This document shows positions 54,006-64,000 of a DNA stretch of 64,000 nucleotides, piece by piece. The DNA lies in assembly GCF_902158555.1 (NCBI RefSeq), contig NZ_CABGGS010000034.1, positions 124,001 through 188,000 of the forward strand, written 5' to 3'. Both the position numbers and the translations under genes were made by a program. How positions within the stretch are numbered: the first letter of the stretch is position 1; each line of letters begins with the position of its first letter. The stretch comes from Klebsiella spallanzanii (lineage in GTDB: Bacteria > Pseudomonadota > Gammaproteobacteria > Enterobacterales > Enterobacteriaceae). Below the pieces are notes generated by a model. That model had not been told where the DNA came from, searched no databases, and saw nothing but the letters and a program-made list of their open reading frames with translations.

Positions 54006-56738
54006 ATGACTGACATGAAAATAGAAAACCGGAAAGTAAACCGGTCTGCGTCAGAAAATGATAAGCAGCATAAAAAAAGCTTTGCCATTGAAACTGAGGC
54101 CTTTAACAGCCCGGACCATACGCTGGCGCGGCTCAACAGCAGCCGTCAGGGGCTGACAACGGAAGATGCCCTCGAGCGGCTGGAGGATTATGGCCGCAAT
54201 GAGGTTGCGCATGAACAGGCACCTCCGGCGCTGATCCAGCTTTTGCAGGCATTCAATAACCCGTTTATTTACGTTCTGATGGCGCTGGCTGCCGTCAGCT
54301 TCGTGACCGATTACTGGCTACCGCTGCGTAACGGCGAAGAGACCGATCTGACCGGAATTATCATTATTGTGACGATGGTCAGTTTGAGCGGGTTATTGCG
54401 TTTCTGGCAGGAGTTTCGGACCAACAAAGCGGCGCAGGCGCTGAAATCGATGGTTCGTACTACGGCGACGGTGCTGCGCCGCGGGCCCGGCAATATTGGC
54501 CCGGTACAAGAGGAAATAGCGATAGAGGAGCTGGTGCCTGGGGACATTATCTTCCTGGCAGCGGGGGACCTGGTTCCGGCGGACGTTCGCCTGCTGGAGT
54601 CCCGGGATCTGTTTGTCAGCCAGTCGATACTCAGCGGCGAGTCGCTGCCGGTTGAAAAGTATGACGTTATGGCCAGCGTGTCCGGCAAAGGCAGCGACAG
54701 GCTCCCGGAGCCGAACAAGGACAAGAGTCTGCTTGAGATGGGCAACATTTGCCTGATGGGAACCAACGTGACCAGCGGCAGGGCGCAGGCGGTGGTTGTG
54801 GCCACCGGCAACCGCACCTGGTTTGGTTCACTGGCAAAATCCATTGTTGGAACCCGTACCCAGACGGCGTTCGATCGCGGGGTGAATAGCGTCAGCTGGC
54901 TGTTGATCCGCTTTATGCTGGTGATGGTGCCGATCGTCCTGCTGATCAACGGATTCAGCAAAGGCGACTGGGTAGAAGCCTCGCTTTTTGCTCTGGCGGT
55001 GGCGGTTGGCCTGACGCCAGAAATGCTGCCGATGATCGTCAGTTCTAACCTGGCGAAAGGCGCCATCGCGATGTCACGGCGCAAAGTGATCGTTAAACGC
55101 CTGAACGCCATTCAGAACTTTGGCGCGATGGATGTGTTGTGTACCGATAAAACCGGCACCCTGACTCAGGACAATATCATTCTCGAGCACCATCTTGACG
55201 TGAGCGGTACCGAGAGCGATCGGGTACTGACGCTGGCATGGCTTAACAGCAGCAGCCAGAGCGGGGCGCGTAATCTGATGGACCGGGCGGTGCTGCGCTT
55301 TGGTGAGGGGCGGATTTCCCCCTCGACAAAAGAACGTTTTGTGAAGCTTGATGAACTGCCATTCGACTTTGTACGTCGTCGGGTGTCAGTCTCGGTGGAG
55401 GATGTACGCCACGGTGACAAGAGCCTGATCTGCAAAGGCGCGGTCGAAGAGATGCTGATGGTGGCGACCCACCTGCGCGAAGGCGACAAGGTGGTTGAGC
55501 TGGATGAAACCCGCCGCGACCTGCTGTTAGCCAAAACCGAGGACTACAATGCTCAGGGTTTCCGCGTGCTGCTGGTGGCAACCCGCAAACTGGATGACTC
55601 CGCCTTAACCACGCCTCTCAGCACTGCCGATGAGCAGGGATTGACGGTCGAAGGTATGCTGACTTTCCTCGATCCGCCGAAAGAGAGCGCCGGAAAAGCA
55701 ATTACTGCACTGCGTGATAACGGCGTGGCGGTGAAAGTCCTGACCGGCGATAACCCGGTGGTCACGGCGCGTATTTGCCTCGAAGTCGGGATTGATGCCC
55801 ACGGCATCCTGACCGGTGCGCAAATTGAGGCGATGACGGATAACGAACTGGAGCGCGAAGTGGAAACACGCTCGGTGTTCGCTAAGCTGACGCCGTTGCA
55901 GAAGTCGCGCATTTTGAAAACGTTACAGAAAAACGGCCATACCGTCGGTTTCCTTGGCGATGGTATTAACGACGCGCCAGCGCTGCGCGATGCTGATGTA
56001 GGGATTTCGGTTGACAGCGCGGCGGATATCGCTAAAGAAGCATCCGATATTATCCTGCTGGAAAAGGATCTGATGGTGCTGGAAGAAGGCGTTATCAAAG
56101 GCCGTGAAACCTTCGGCAATATCATTAAGTACCTGAACATGACCGCCAGTTCTAACTTCGGTAACGTTTTTTCGGTACTGGTGGCCAGCGCGTTTATTCC
56201 ATTTTTGCCGATGCTGGCGATTCACCTGCTGATCCAGAACCTGATGTACGATCTGTCCCAGCTTTCGCTGCCCTGGGACAAGATGGACAAAGAGTTTCTG
56301 CGCAAACCGCGCAAGTGGGATGCCAAAAACATCGGCCGCTTTATGCTGTGGATTGGCCCGACGTCGTCGATTTTTGATATATCCACTTTCGCGCTGATGT
56401 GGTACGTATTCGCGGCGAATAATGTTGAAGCGCAGTCCCTGTTCCAGTCAGGCTGGTTTATTGAAGGGCTGCTGTCGCAGACGCTGGTGGTGCATATGCT
56501 GAGGACGCAGAAGATTCCGTTTATCCAGAGCCGCGCCACGCTGCCGGTGCTGCTCACCACCGTGCTGATTATGGCGATGGGGATCTATATTCCCTTCTCA
56601 CCGCTGGGCGCGATGGTCGGGCTGGAGCCGCTGCCGCTGAGCTACTTCCCGTGGCTGGTTGCGACGCTGCTCAGCTATTGCCTGGTGGCGCAGGGTATGA
56701 AGCGTTTCTATATCAAACGTTTTGGTCAGTGGTTCTGA
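54006..56738 (+). CDS. mgtB: P-type magnesium-importing ATPase MgtB
   Basis: A 910-residue P3B ATPase importing magnesium. The phosphorylated Asp381 lies in DKTGTLTQDN; SILSGESLPVEKY is the actuator TGES-type loop; KVLTGDNPVVTA and GDGINDAPALRDADVG form the hinge. About ten membrane helices, six at the C-terminus. The N-terminus TDMKIENRKVNRSASENDKQHKK is almost that of Salmonella MgtB, which together with mgtC places it as MgtB rather than MgtA. A 156-nt gap separates it from mgtC. Confidence 0.95.
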   Translation: MTDMKIENRKVNRSASENDKQHKKSFAIETEAFNSPDHTLARLNSSRQGLTTEDALERLEDYGRNEVAHEQAPPALIQLLQAFNNPFIYVLMALAAVSFVTDYWLPLRNGEETDLTGIIIIVTMVSLSGLLRFWQEFRTNKAAQALKSMVRTTATVLRRGPGNIGPVQEEIAIEELVPGDIIFLAAGDLVPADVRLLESRDLFVSQSILSGESLPVEKYDVMASVSGKGSDRLPEPNKDKSLLEMGNICLMGTNVTSGRAQAVVVATGNRTWFGSLAKSIVGTRTQTAFDRGVNSVSWLLIRFMLVMVPIVLLINGFSKGDWVEASLFALAVAVGLTPEMLPMIVSSNLAKGAIAMSRRKVIVKRLNAIQNFGAMDVLCTDKTGTLTQDNIILEHHLDVSGTESDRVLTLAWLNSSSQSGARNLMDRAVLRFGEGRISPSTKERFVKLDELPFDFVRRRVSVSVEDVRHGDKSLICKGAVEEMLMVATHLREGDKVVELDETRRDLLLAKTEDYNAQGFRVLLVATRKLDDSALTTPLSTADEQGLTVEGMLTFLDPPKESAGKAITALRDNGVAVKVLTGDNPVVTARICLEVGIDAHGILTGAQIEAMTDNELEREVETRSVFAKLTPLQKSRILKTLQKNGHTVGFLGDGINDAPALRDADVGISVDSAADIAKEASDIILLEKDLMVLEEGVIKGRETFGNIIKYLNMTASSNFGNVFSVLVASAFIPFLPMLAIHLLIQNLMYDLSQLSLPWDKMDKEFLRKPRKWDAKNIGRFMLWIGPTSSIFDISTFALMWYVFAANNVEAQSLFQSGWFIEGLLSQTLVVHMLRTQKIPFIQSRATLPVLLTTVLIMAMGIYIPFSPLGAMVGLEPLPLSYFPWLVATLLSYCLVAQGMKRFYIKRFGQWF

Positions 56739-56756
56739 TGATAAGGAGGCGCAGAG

Positions 56757-56849
56757 ATGAATCGTTCTCCGGACACCCTCATCGCGCTGATATTTTTTCT
56801 GATGGGTCTGCTGGTGCTGCTGTTGGCTTTCTGGCAAATCCTGTTCTGA
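56757..56849 (+). CDS. mgtR: regulatory membrane peptide MgtR
   Basis: A 30-residue single-helix peptide beginning MNRSPDTLIALIFFL and ending LLAFWQILF. In Salmonella the 30-residue MgtR promotes degradation of MgtC by FtsH, and the start MNRSPD is shared. TAAGGAGGCGCAGAG gives a strong ribosome binding site. Third gene of the operon. Confidence 0.9.
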   Translation: MNRSPDTLIALIFFLMGLLVLLLAFWQILF

Positions 56850-56861
56850 AGAGGGGGCACG

Positions 56862-56948
56862 ATGCGCAAAGGATCGCTGGATAAAGTCTTTATTCAGGTG
56901 GCGATTATTGCGGCCATTATCATTCTGTTGACCATCTGGATAAGATAA
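56862..56948 (+). CDS. mgtU: small membrane protein MgtU
   Basis: A 28-residue single-helix peptide beginning MRKGSLDKVFIQ and ending ILLTIWIR, with GAGGGGGCACG before ATG 56862. Salmonella encodes a 28-residue protein, MgtU, at this place, reported to protect MgtB from proteolysis. Assignment by position, length and start sequence as I recall it. Twelve nt separate it from mgtR. Confidence 0.8.
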   Translation: MRKGSLDKVFIQVAIIAAIIILLTIWIR

Positions 56949-56954
56949 AAGGAA

Positions 56955-56979
56955 CCCCGGGCCTGTGGCCCGGGGTTTT
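56955..56979. terminator. terminator at the end of mgtCBRU
   Basis: CCCCGGGCC-TGT-GGCCCGGGG (56955-56975) with TTTT after it on the plus strand. AAAAGGAA on the left makes it useful also for the convergent gene. Confidence 0.9.
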
Positions 56980-56982
56980 GAC

Positions 56983-57993
56983 TTACCGTTGCGGCGGTAG
57001 CGCCTGTAAAATCCGCCCGGCCTCTTTCTCATTAAGCGGATAATCAAAGAAGCGCTGATAGAAATCACGGGTGATGCTCACCATATCAACATTGGCAAAG
57101 CGCTGAGGATGAAGCAACTTAGCCGCCCACTGAATTTGCAATGCGCTTTCGGTGCCATAACGATCCCACGGGAAAACGCCTGACGGATTCTGCACCACAT
57201 GATCGTTTTTCACCGCGTTCAGGCTGGCAAAAAGTCCAGCCCAAGGGGATGTCTTCCAGTCGCCGCTGCCGGGGCCGAGAATGATAATGTCCGGCTGCCA
57301 GGCCAGCACTTTCTCCGGCGAAACCTCCTGCATATTGCCGTTAATTTCCTGCGCGACGTTCCTGCCGCCCGCCAGATGGATCCAGGTGTCAATCAGCGTA
57401 TGGCTGCCGTCTACTTTCAGGGGCTTCAGCGATTGAATATGTAGTATCCGTGGGCGCTCATTGTCACTGAGTGACGCTGTTTTTTTCCCGACGCTATCAA
57501 TAACTGATTGAAGATATTGATTATATTCGCCAGCTCGCGCCAGAGCCTGTCGACTGCCAATCACCTGCGCGGTGGTGGTTAACGAGTGCTGTAGCGAAGG
57601 ATAGTCGGTAAAACGCATCTCCATAACCGGCAGGCCCGCCTGGCGAAACGCCGCGGCATCACCGTTATCTTTCGCGACAAATACCACCTGGGCTCCCTGA
57701 GCGAGCAGCGCCTCGCTGGTGAAGTGCGGCCCGCGAGCGATCAACGCCTGATGCAGCTTCGGCGCAATATGAAACATCCACGGCCGAGCGTCAGGGCGGT
57801 TGACGGTAGCGACGATGTTATCGCCAACCCCCAGCGTCATCAGCAAGGAATGGTGGGCGTACCAGCCTTCGGCAATTCTGTCCACGTTGTCGGGAAGGGT
57901 AACGTTGTGTCCGGCATCGTCGGTCACCTGACGGGAAGCCAGCGCCGGGAAGGCCAGAACAGCGCAGAGTAAACCAGCAGCTAATTTTTTCAT
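56983..57993 (-). CDS. periplasmic siderophore/iron-type binding protein
   Basis: A 336-residue class III periplasmic binding protein of the FecB/BtuF fold with a signal peptide ending FPALA. Core features are RQVTDDAGHNVTLPDNVDRIAEGW, LLAQGAQVVFVAKDNG and VLAWQPDIIILGPGSGD. It starts eight bases after the TonB-dependent receptor gene and is surely co-transcribed. No permease or ATPase gene follows in the window, so it must work with a transporter encoded elsewhere or another partner. Confidence 0.87.
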   Translation of the reverse strand: MKKLAAGLLCAVLAFPALASRQVTDDAGHNVTLPDNVDRIAEGWYAHHSLLMTLGVGDNIVATVNRPDARPWMFHIAPKLHQALIARGPHFTSEALLAQGAQVVFVAKDNGDAAAFRQAGLPVMEMRFTDYPSLQHSLTTTAQVIGSRQALARAGEYNQYLQSVIDSVGKKTASLSDNERPRILHIQSLKPLKVDGSHTLIDTWIHLAGGRNVAQEINGNMQEVSPEKVLAWQPDIIILGPGSGDWKTSPWAGLFASLNAVKNDHVVQNPSGVFPWDRYGTESALQIQWAAKLLHPQRFANVDMVSITRDFYQRFFDYPLNEKEAGRILQALPPQR

Positions 57994-58001
57994 TGGGCTC
58001 C

Positions 58002-60131
58002 TTAGAAGTCGAACTGTACAGAGACCGTCGCTTCACGCGGCGCGCCTAATTGCGCGCTGGCGTATCCCGCACCGGTATAGCCGGTCAACGCGCCGGGAAC
58101 GATATTGGTCCAGTATTGACGATTGGTAATGTTAGTCACTGCTAACCTAAAGGTGGTGTCGGTATTGAACAACCGGGTGCGATAGTTGCTGCCAAGATCA
58201 ACAGTGGTATAGCTGCCGACCCAGCTGTCGTTGGCGTTATCGGTCGCGCGGCGGCCAACGTAATGAATGTTGCCAGTCACGTCGAGGCCTGGCAGCTGCT
58301 GGATGCTGTAAACCGCCAGCATGTTGGCGGTGAAGCGCGGCAAACCAACGACCTGTTTATCATCCGCGTTGGCGCTTGAGGTGTCATGCAGGCGTGGGTC
58401 AAGCCAGGTCGCGCCGCCAAACAGGCGCAGGTTGCGAGTAACGTGGCCATCGGCCATCAGCTCGATCCCGCGGTTTTTCTGCGTACCGTCCTGAGCGAAA
58501 TCGCCGTTGCTGTTGGTATAAGCAAACGGACGTTCAGCCTGAAATAGGGCGGTACTTAACAGCAAATCCTGTGTCGGCGCATATTTGGCACCGATTTCAA
58601 TCTGATGGCTGCGGTATGGATCGAGCACTTCCCCGGCGTTATTGGCCCCTGTCGGTGCGGTGTCGCCTTGCTGCATGCTGTTGGCCCAGGTGGTATAGAG
58701 GGTGACGTTATCAATCGGTTTATACATCAGGCTGGCGGAACCGCTGACGCCGTTATCATCGCTTTTGCTGCTGCGCTGGCTACTTTTGTTGTAGTTACTG
58801 ACGGTAAACAGGTTTTCACTGCCGGAAAGCAACAGGCTCCACTGCGGGTTAAAGGTCAGCGTATCGCTGAGTAAAAAAACGTGCTGGGTGGTGGTGGCCG
58901 AATGGTAGCGGTCAGTGAAGTCTGGGTAATCTGGCCGCTCAAAAGTTGGGTTATCGTTGAGTGATGAACTGCCTAATGTCTGGGTGCCGCCGCTGCGCGG
59001 GTTGTAGTTCTTCCAGACAAAACCGCGCATGCCGAGCGCCAGATCGTGCTGTAGCCAGCCGGTCTCTACGCTGCCGGTAAGGTTCGCCAGATAGCTGTTG
59101 ATCGTAAAACGGCTGGCGGCAGAGTTGGCAGTTGTGGTGGTGTAGTTACCTTTATTATCGGTAAGCGTATTGGTGACTGCGGTGGATTCGCGATCGGCAA
59201 TCTGACGCAGCACGCCGACATCCAGCAGCCAGTTGCCGTCGAAATCGTGTTTGATATGCAGGCTGCCGGTGGTGGTGGTGTCGTCATTCCCGGCGTAATA
59301 CTGGCCATATTTGTCTTTCGTTGAGTCCAATGCCGACGGGAATTGGGTGCCTTTGGCAAGAGCAAAGCTGCCGGGCATCCCTTTTTGATAGAAGTGGTAG
59401 TAGCTGAAGTTGCTCTCCAGTACGGTTTTATCGGTCAGCTGGAAATCCAGCGCCAGCCCGGCATACTGATTGCGCTGACGGCTGCCGTGGGTATAGCCGC
59501 TGCCGTCCTGATCCATCAGGTTGAGACGATATTTAACCCGGTCGCCCGCATCCAGGGGGCCGCTCAGATCCAGCGCCGCGTTGGCACCCGAACCCGTGCC
59601 GCCGCCGACGGTTACCCGACGCAGCGGGACATCGGTTGGCCGCTTTGATACCAGGTTAAACATCCCCGCGGGGTTAGCCGGCCCGTACAGCGCGCCCGCC
59701 ATACCGTTCAACACCTCGATACGCTGGAACTGCTCCGCCGGGTATTCGGTGGTTGAGACTACGTTCAGGCCGTCAATCATACTGTTTTGTACTACGCTAC
59801 CCTGCATGCCGCGGGTTTGCGGGCGCACGCCTTCGCCCTGTACAGAAGGCATATAGCGGTAAACGTCTTTAACGCTGCCGAGCTGCTGCTGGCGAATCAG
59901 AGAATCCGACATGGTTTGTACCGCCCACGGTACATCGAGAAGCTTGCGTTTGCCGAGGTTGCCCAGCGTCGCCTGCTTTTGTGCTGCAGGAGTATTGTCA
60001 TCAAGAGATTCTGCATTGGCCTGCGGCGCGGCGCTGACCACCATGGTTTCTTCCGCATAAGCGGTAATCGCCATAAACAATGAGGAGTAGGGAATAACCC
60101 CGGTCAATAAAGCGAGTTTCGTTAAGCGCAT
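58002..60131 (-). CDS. TonB-dependent siderophore receptor
   Basis: A 709-residue outer-membrane receptor. The signal peptide ends AITAYA; a TonB box EETMVVSA begins the mature protein. The plug domain reads LLDVPWAVQTMSDSLIRQQQ, RGMQGSVVQNSMIDGL and RIEVLNGMAGALYGPANPAGMFNLVSKRP, as in FhuE/FcuA-type siderophore receptors. The barrel ends with the terminal Phe (VSVQFDF). The precise siderophore cannot be told. Its upstream region has a strong promoter and AT-rich dyads that may bind Fur. Confidence 0.9.
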   Translation of the reverse strand: MRLTKLALLTGVIPYSSLFMAITAYAEETMVVSAAPQANAESLDDNTPAAQKQATLGNLGKRKLLDVPWAVQTMSDSLIRQQQLGSVKDVYRYMPSVQGEGVRPQTRGMQGSVVQNSMIDGLNVVSTTEYPAEQFQRIEVLNGMAGALYGPANPAGMFNLVSKRPTDVPLRRVTVGGGTGSGANAALDLSGPLDAGDRVKYRLNLMDQDGSGYTHGSRQRNQYAGLALDFQLTDKTVLESNFSYYHFYQKGMPGSFALAKGTQFPSALDSTKDKYGQYYAGNDDTTTTGSLHIKHDFDGNWLLDVGVLRQIADRESTAVTNTLTDNKGNYTTTTANSAASRFTINSYLANLTGSVETGWLQHDLALGMRGFVWKNYNPRSGGTQTLGSSSLNDNPTFERPDYPDFTDRYHSATTTQHVFLLSDTLTFNPQWSLLLSGSENLFTVSNYNKSSQRSSKSDDNGVSGSASLMYKPIDNVTLYTTWANSMQQGDTAPTGANNAGEVLDPYRSHQIEIGAKYAPTQDLLLSTALFQAERPFAYTNSNGDFAQDGTQKNRGIELMADGHVTRNLRLFGGATWLDPRLHDTSSANADDKQVVGLPRFTANMLAVYSIQQLPGLDVTGNIHYVGRRATDNANDSWVGSYTTVDLGSNYRTRLFNTDTTFRLAVTNITNRQYWTNIVPGALTGYTGAGYASAQLGAPREATVSVQFDF

Positions 60132-60200
60132 GAGTTTTAATTTCAGACTGGTGAAAGTGGAATGAGGCGAGAGCGACTCACGTCTCCGTCTGAAGGGTAC

Positions 60201-60252
60201 GAATTATAATTGTATGATGATTAAGGGTAGGGATGATCGATATATATGTCAA
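60201..60252 (-). promoter_or_regulatory. promoter of the receptor operon, possible Fur control
   Basis: On the minus strand TTGACA (60252-60247), a 17-bp spacer and TACCCT (60229-60224) make a good promoter. The AT-rich stretch at 60201-60223 just downstream (TTAATCATCATACAATTATA on the minus strand) partly resembles a Fur box. Fur repression is expected for this gene type but the match is imperfect. Confidence 0.45.
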
Positions 60253-60367
60253 TATATAACGATTATTGCCAGTCGCTAAACGTTGCCAGATTCCGTTATT
60301 CGGCGATTTTATTTAATTGATTATTATATGAATTTAATGACGATATCCCCATCAAGGGGTAGGCTGT

Positions 60368-60392
60368 GTTCCCCTGAAGATATCAGGGGAAC
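60368..60392 (-). terminator. hairpin after the arginase-like gene
   Basis: GTTCCCCTGA, loop AGATA and TCAGGGGAAC form a perfect 10-bp stem just after the arginase-like stop codon. No T run follows. Confidence 0.6.
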
Positions 60393-60397
60393 GGCAA

Positions 60398-61270
60398 TCA
60401 TTTGAGAAGTGGTAATTCGGCAAGCATCTGCTTAAGGTTTATTGCGTCCCAGGGCAGATGTTCCGCGACGGTGAGTCCTACCGGTAATGCCAGCGCAGTA
60501 GCCTGATTTACCAGCATGACCACTTCGCTCATCGTCAGTTTCCCTTCGGCTACATCGCCAAAGTCGTGTTCTCCTCGTCCGGGTCGGGCAAAGAGTACCG
60601 AGCGGAACAGATCGGGATTCAACACATCAAGATCGAGGTGGATCGCCAGATATTCAATACCTTCGCGGGTTATCCAGTCACTTACCGCCTGAGCGCCGTC
60701 TCTCACCGCTTGCGGATCGCAGGTCGCGATAGCGTGGTCGGTAATAAACTGTGCTTCATATTCCAGCGGGCTGTGAATACCAGCAATCATCGCTTTATGC
60801 GGCGATAGGGGCGTTTTAACGTCGCGGGTCAGTTCGCTGTCGCTCACGCCCATCAGCGCGCCCAGGACGTGAGCGTGGGAATGAGGGTACTGTTCCGGGG
60901 TCATGACGTCAGGGTGAGAGTCAATCCACAGGATGCCGAGCTTATCGCCATATTTCTCAGTGAGATAAGCGAACGGGGCCAGCGAGACCAGGCAATCGCC
61001 GCCAAGGGTCACAATAGTTTCCGGGTGATGTTCAGCGATTTTTTCACGTGCGTTGCGCAACTGCGCGACAACCTGGCTGCGGCCAACAATGCCGTTCTCG
61101 TTCACCAGTGGTTTATCGGACGGCGGCGTGACGGCGACTTCCGCCACGGCACCAGGAGAGGGGGGCGCGAGCCAGGCAAGAAGCTGGGAACCAAAATAGT
61201 AGGGCGGATTGTTGCCTCCTTGCCATTGCGGGAAGAGCAAACGGAGATTGTTGTGGGGTGAGTGAGTCAT
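60398..61270 (-). CDS. arginase-family (ureohydrolase-fold) protein
   Basis: A 290-residue protein of the arginase/agmatinase fold. Metal-site motifs are WIDSHPD (Asp117, His119, Asp121) and HLDLD (Asp213, Asp215). The first motif reads GGDC (90-93) where arginases have GGDH, so one manganese-ligand His is replaced by Cys93. The fold is clear but guanidino-substrate hydrolysis is uncertain. It is divergent from a TetR gene with a good operator between them, suggesting induction by a ligand. ATG 61270 lies next to GAGGGTTTC. Confidence 0.85.
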   Translation of the reverse strand: MTHSPHNNLRLLFPQWQGGNNPPYYFGSQLLAWLAPPSPGAVAEVAVTPPSDKPLVNENGIVGRSQVVAQLRNAREKIAEHHPETIVTLGGDCLVSLAPFAYLTEKYGDKLGILWIDSHPDVMTPEQYPHSHAHVLGALMGVSDSELTRDVKTPLSPHKAMIAGIHSPLEYEAQFITDHAIATCDPQAVRDGAQAVSDWITREGIEYLAIHLDLDVLNPDLFRSVLFARPGRGEHDFGDVAEGKLTMSEVVMLVNQATALALPVGLTVAEHLPWDAINLKQMLAELPLLK

Positions 61271-61300
61271 GAAACCCTCGATTCAGTGATGAACATACAA

Positions 61301-61316
61301 ATGAACGAACGTTCAT
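61301..61316. promoter_or_regulatory. TetR-type operator in divergent arginase/TetR promoter
   Basis: ATGAACG-AA-CGTTCAT is a perfect inverted repeat with 7-bp arms, of the AcrR/RutR-like kind, lying between the divergent starts (30 nt from the arginase-like ATG). It probably controls both genes. Confidence 0.75.
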
Positions 61317-61420
61317 TCACTTTATAGTGTGTCTGAAATCAGTGCAAGCAAACCCGCACAACGTCTAGCCAGCATTGCGCAAAAGAGGCTAGAATCGCCC
61401 ATCGCTGGATGGGGGCACAA

Positions 61421-62002
61421 ATGTCAAAAGATTCAGAAACGTACCATAAACTGATTGTCGCGGCGGCGGCCTGCTTCTCTGAAAAAGGGTTTAACGGCAC
61501 CAGCGTGCGGGAGATTGCGCAGCGGGCAGGGATTAGCCAGGGGGCGATGTACACCTATTTCAAAAGCAAAGACGAGCTGGTTGAAGCCATTATCCTTGAA
61601 GAGCAGAAATCTGCGCTGGCAAAGCAGCAGGAACCGCTGCACGGTACCTGCTTCGGGCAGGTTTGCCGTCTTGCTATCTCCTGCATCCAGGAGGTCGGCT
61701 ATCCTTCATCCCACTCGCTGTGGGTGGAGATCATTGCGGAGTCGGCCAGAAAAGAGAACCTGCGTGCGGCTTTTATTGCCAGCGATAAGGTCATGCGTGA
61801 AGGCGTGGCGCATATCATCCGCAAGGGTATTGTTGCCGGAGAATTTAGCCAGCAGGTCGATCCTGAGGAAGCCACGATGACCCTTTTCGCGTTGATTGAC
61901 GGTTTTATCGGGCGTAAGGCCATGATACCTTCATTCGAAATTGAAGCACAAATTACGCGTTTTACCGACGTGATAGCGGCGGTTTTGCAGAAATTACCGT
62001 GA
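61421..62002 (+). CDS. TetR-family transcriptional regulator
   Basis: A 193-residue regulator with helix-turn-helix GTSVREIAQRAGISQGAMYTYFKSKDELVEAII near the N-terminus and a helical ligand domain. ATG 61421 is chosen because GGGGG lies five bases upstream; ATG 61409 is in frame. It is divergent from the arginase-like gene with the operator between, so that gene is the likely target along with itself. Similar proteins control efflux pumps elsewhere, but none adjoins here. Confidence 0.86.
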   Translation: MSKDSETYHKLIVAAAACFSEKGFNGTSVREIAQRAGISQGAMYTYFKSKDELVEAIILEEQKSALAKQQEPLHGTCFGQVCRLAISCIQEVGYPSSHSLWVEIIAESARKENLRAAFIASDKVMREGVAHIIRKGIVAGEFSQQVDPEEATMTLFALIDGFIGRKAMIPSFEIEAQITRFTDVIAAVLQKLP

Positions 62003-62031
62003 AGCAGGCGAGGGATACAGGGCGGAAGAAA

Positions 62032-62058
62032 CCCCGGCGGGCGTGAAGCCTGCCGGGG
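62032..62058. terminator. bidirectional hairpin between TetR gene and katG
   Basis: CCCCGGC (62032-62038) pairs with GCCGGGG (62052-62058), extended by GGC/GCC inside, between convergent genes. Confidence 0.75.
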
Positions 62059-62064
62059 AAGGGA

Positions 62065-64000
<1,936 letters not shown>

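Overview
The window reads as a chromosomal segment of a Klebsiella/Raoultella-type enterobacterium. The base composition is GC-rich. Much of the gene order follows the E. coli K-12 terminus region (yddH - nhoA - narVWYZ - narU - yddG - fdnGHI - maeA - sra - osmC). Additions typical of Klebsiella and Salmonella are smvR/smvA, ppk2, the LLM/CMD peptide-ABC cluster and mgtCBRU. REP, ERIC and short palindromic repeats sit between genes. No tRNA, rRNA, CRISPR array, insertion sequence or prophage gene was found. Species level cannot be called from the sequence alone.

Region 1 (1-18.5 kb) holds yddH, a three-gene ABC importer with a possible structured leader, and nhoA. Next come the membrane nitrate reductase Z operon (narZYWV) with the transporter narU, all on the minus strand. 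The divergent smvR/smvA efflux pair, an AT-rich LprI-domain secreted protein and the exporter yddG follow. Region 2 (18.5-24 kb) is fdnGHI, with the in-frame UGA selenocysteine codon and recognisable NarL and FNR sites. Formate oxidation by FdnGHI and nitrate reduction by NarZYV can form one quinone-linked respiratory chain. A chromosomal ccdAB-like pair follows fdnI.

Region 3 (24-36.7 kb) holds ppk2, a VOC protein behind a MerR/SoxR-type 19-bp-spacer promoter, and an araJ-like transporter broken by a one-base frameshift. A seven-gene operon (peptide-type ABC transporter, luciferase-like monooxygenase, carboxymuconolactone-decarboxylase-like protein) comes next, then an ERIC element, a secreted inorganic pyrophosphatase, a MarR-GNAT fusion and a GNAT protein. 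Region 4 (36.8-52.5 kb) starts with an ABC-F ATPase whose 5' leader holds a short ORF and mutually exclusive hairpins. It continues with maeA, sra, an MBL-fold protein lacking the usual zinc motif, a LysR/GNAT pair, osmC, an MpaB/DUF2236 protein, a bestrophin, ydeP, and LysE/AraC and LysR/MFS pairs.

Region 5 (52.5-64 kb) is the magnesium-starvation operon mgtC-mgtB-mgtR-mgtU with a roughly 300-nt leader carrying two short ORFs, the second with Pro-Pro-Pro. It ends with a TonB-dependent receptor plus binding protein, an arginase-fold protein divergent from a TetR regulator with a clear operator, and the 5'-truncated katG. The most interesting points are the ABC-F leader, the ccdAB-like pair with altered key residues, the SoxR-like promoter and the degenerate enzyme active sites.
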